Origin: Paenibacillus kyungheensis
GTDB lineage: Bacteria > Bacillota > Bacilli > Paenibacillales > Paenibacillaceae
Direction: 5' to 3'
Assembly (NCBI RefSeq): GCF_028606985.1
Contig: NZ_CP117416.1
Span: forward strand, 782,001-846,000
Length of the DNA: 64,000 nucleotides
A program made the position numbers and the translations under genes. Below, one piece after another: positions 62,972 through 64,000 of this stretch; the first letter of the stretch is position 1; each line of letters starts with the position of its first letter. The notes beneath the pieces are model-generated. The model ran no database searches, had not been told where the DNA came from, and saw only the letters and a list, made by a program, of their open reading frames with translations.

Positions 62972-63952
62972 ATGACAGACAATTTTTGGCGTGATTTACC
63001 GAAGCCGTTTTTTATACTGGCTCCGATGGAGGATGTGACGGATGTGGTGTTTCGTCATGTCGTGAGTGAGGCGGCTAGACCGGATGTGTTTTTTACGGAG
63101 TTTGCGAATTCGGAGAGTTATTGTCATCCTGAAGGGCATCATAGTGTGCGTGGGCGGTTAATGTTTACCGAGGATGAACAGCCGATCGTGGCTCATATTT
63201 GGGGAGATAAGCCTGAATTTTTTCGGCAGATGAGTATCGGTATGGCAGAGCAAGGCTTCAAAGGGATCGATATCAATATGGGTTGTCCTGTACCGAATGT
63301 AGCCGAAAATGGCAAAGGAAGCGGGCTGATCTGTCGTCCTGAACTGGCAGGAGAGATTATTCAAGCAGCCAAAGCAGGCGGTCTGCCTGTCAGTGTCAAA
63401 ACACGTCTTGGATTTGCAGAAGTGGACGAGTGGCGAGATTGGCTTACCCATATTTTCAAGCAAGATATTGTGAATCTGTCGATTCATTTGCGTACGAGAG
63501 ATGAAATGAGCAAAGTGCCTGCACACTGGGAACTGATTCCAGAGATCAAAAAGCTTCGCGATGAAATTGCACCGCATACGCTACTTACGATCAACGGAGA
63601 TATCGCTGATCGGGAAGCTGGTTTGAAATTAGTGAAGCAGTACGGTGTAGATGGTGTGATGATCGGGCGCGGAATATTCAGTAATCCTTTTGCGTTTGAA
63701 CAAGAGTCCAGAGAACATAGCAGTACGCAACTACTGGATCTACTCAGAATACACATGGATCTGCATGATAAATATTCTGAAATTGAACCTCGTTCGTTCA
63801 AGCCACTTCCTCGCTTTTTCAAGATTTACGTTCGTGGATTTCGTGGAGCCAGTGAGTTAAGAAATGAATTGATGAGCGCTAAGAATACTAATGAAGTGCG
63901 AGCATTACTTGATGAATTTACAGCGAAGCAAGTAGATAGCGTGGAAGTATAG
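62972..63952 (+). CDS. tRNA-dihydrouridine synthase
   Basis: A 326-residue FMN TIM-barrel enzyme. [28 protein letters not shown] with the active-site cysteine, [18 protein letters not shown] and [13 protein letters not shown] are the Dus signatures. It reduces specific uridines in tRNA D-loops using NADPH. AAAGGAT precedes the ATG. It is preceded by the terminator pair of the island and appears to be a resident housekeeping gene; the last 48 bases of the window after its stop are empty. Confidence 0.93.
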   Translation: MTDNFWRDLPKPFFILAPMEDVTDVVFRHVVSEAARPDVFFTEFANSESYCHPEGHHSVRGRLMFTEDEQPIVAHIWGDKPEFFRQMSIGMAEQGFKGIDINMGCPVPNVAENGKGSGLICRPELAGEIIQAAKAGGLPVSVKTRLGFAEVDEWRDWLTHIFKQDIVNLSIHLRTRDEMSKVPAHWELIPEIKKLRDEIAPHTLLTINGDIADREAGLKLVKQYGVDGVMIGRGIFSNPFAFEQESREHSSTQLLDLLRIHMDLHDKYSEIEPRSFKPLPRFFKIYVRGFRGASELRNELMSAKNTNEVRALLDEFTAKQVDSVEV

Positions 63953-64000
63953 TAGAAATATAGTGATAGAAGAATTTTTTTGAATATCGTATGCAGACAT

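Noticed and set aside
1-64000. CRISPR arrays, tRNA/rRNA genes, insertion sequences, prophage
   Set aside because: No regular short repeats with spacers, cloverleaf or rRNA signatures, transposase or phage proteins were recognised on either strand.

Overview
The window looks like a chromosomal segment of a low-GC, spore-former-type Firmicute, most probably Paenibacillus or a close relative. The basis is strong AGGAGG-type ribosome binding sites, frequent TTG/GTG starts, many T-rich hairpin terminators, a TPP riboswitch, B. subtilis-like proteins (YerC, YerB/DUF3048, IlvA, DagK, RlmCD, Pit/DUF47), an S-layer-homology protein and a secreted thiaminase I of the Paenibacillus thiaminolyticus type. 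The genus is an inference. I saw no rRNA, tRNA, CRISPR array, transposase or prophage.

Layout. 1-4.6 kb: a sugar operon (TIM-barrel/PfkB-kinase fusion, MFS transporter, hexulose-phosphate synthase, phosphohexuloisomerase). 4.6-8.5 kb: small membrane protein, amino-acid ABC transporter with fused binding protein/permease, secreted unknown. 8.6-13.3 kb: nucleoside hydrolase, DeoR regulator, threonine dehydratase, two tandem ABM monooxygenases. 13.6-18.3 kb: subtilisin-like protease, SLH protein, polysaccharide deacetylase, Nudix hydrolase. 18.5-22.9 kb: a five-gene cluster (nucleotide hydrolase, thymidylate-synthase-like hydroxymethylase, methyltransferase, thiaminase I, HMP kinase) that matches the logic of bacimethrin (thiamin antivitamin) biosynthesis. 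23-31.6 kb: DJ-1-like protein, convergent overlapping ppx/ppk, second deacetylase, zinc-less oxidoreductase with divergent TetR regulator. 32.1-37.1 kb: glycerol dehydrogenase, a TIR-domain protein plus small partner, two lipoproteins. 37.3-41.3 kb: Fur-box-controlled siderophore uptake operon headed by an AraC regulator fused in frame to a lipoprotein. 41.3-44.7 kb: metallo-hydrolase, TetR regulator, DUF1129 protein, esterase. 44.8-47.4 kb: TPP-riboswitch thiM-thiD-thiE salvage operon in which thiD has an in-frame stop. 47.6-58.1 kb: DoxX, YerB-like lipoprotein, DUF47-Pit, CorA, YerC, CbiX-like, DagK, hydrolase, RlmCD. 58.7-62.7 kb: a two-gene AT-rich insertion (Hsp90/sacsin-like ATPase plus nuclease-like partner) resembling a defence system. 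63-64 kb: tRNA-dihydrouridine synthase.

Most noteworthy: (i) the thiaminase/bacimethrin cluster and its intact ThiD beside a broken thiD in the salvage operon; (ii) the GHKL-ATPase two-gene island; (iii) the TIR protein with a sensor-like C-terminal region and a translationally coupled small protein; (iv) the AraC-lipoprotein fusion with an internal ribosome binding site and lipobox; (v) a dispersed 76-77 bp two-hairpin repeat family. All similarity statements rest on motif recognition by eye; no database search was run.
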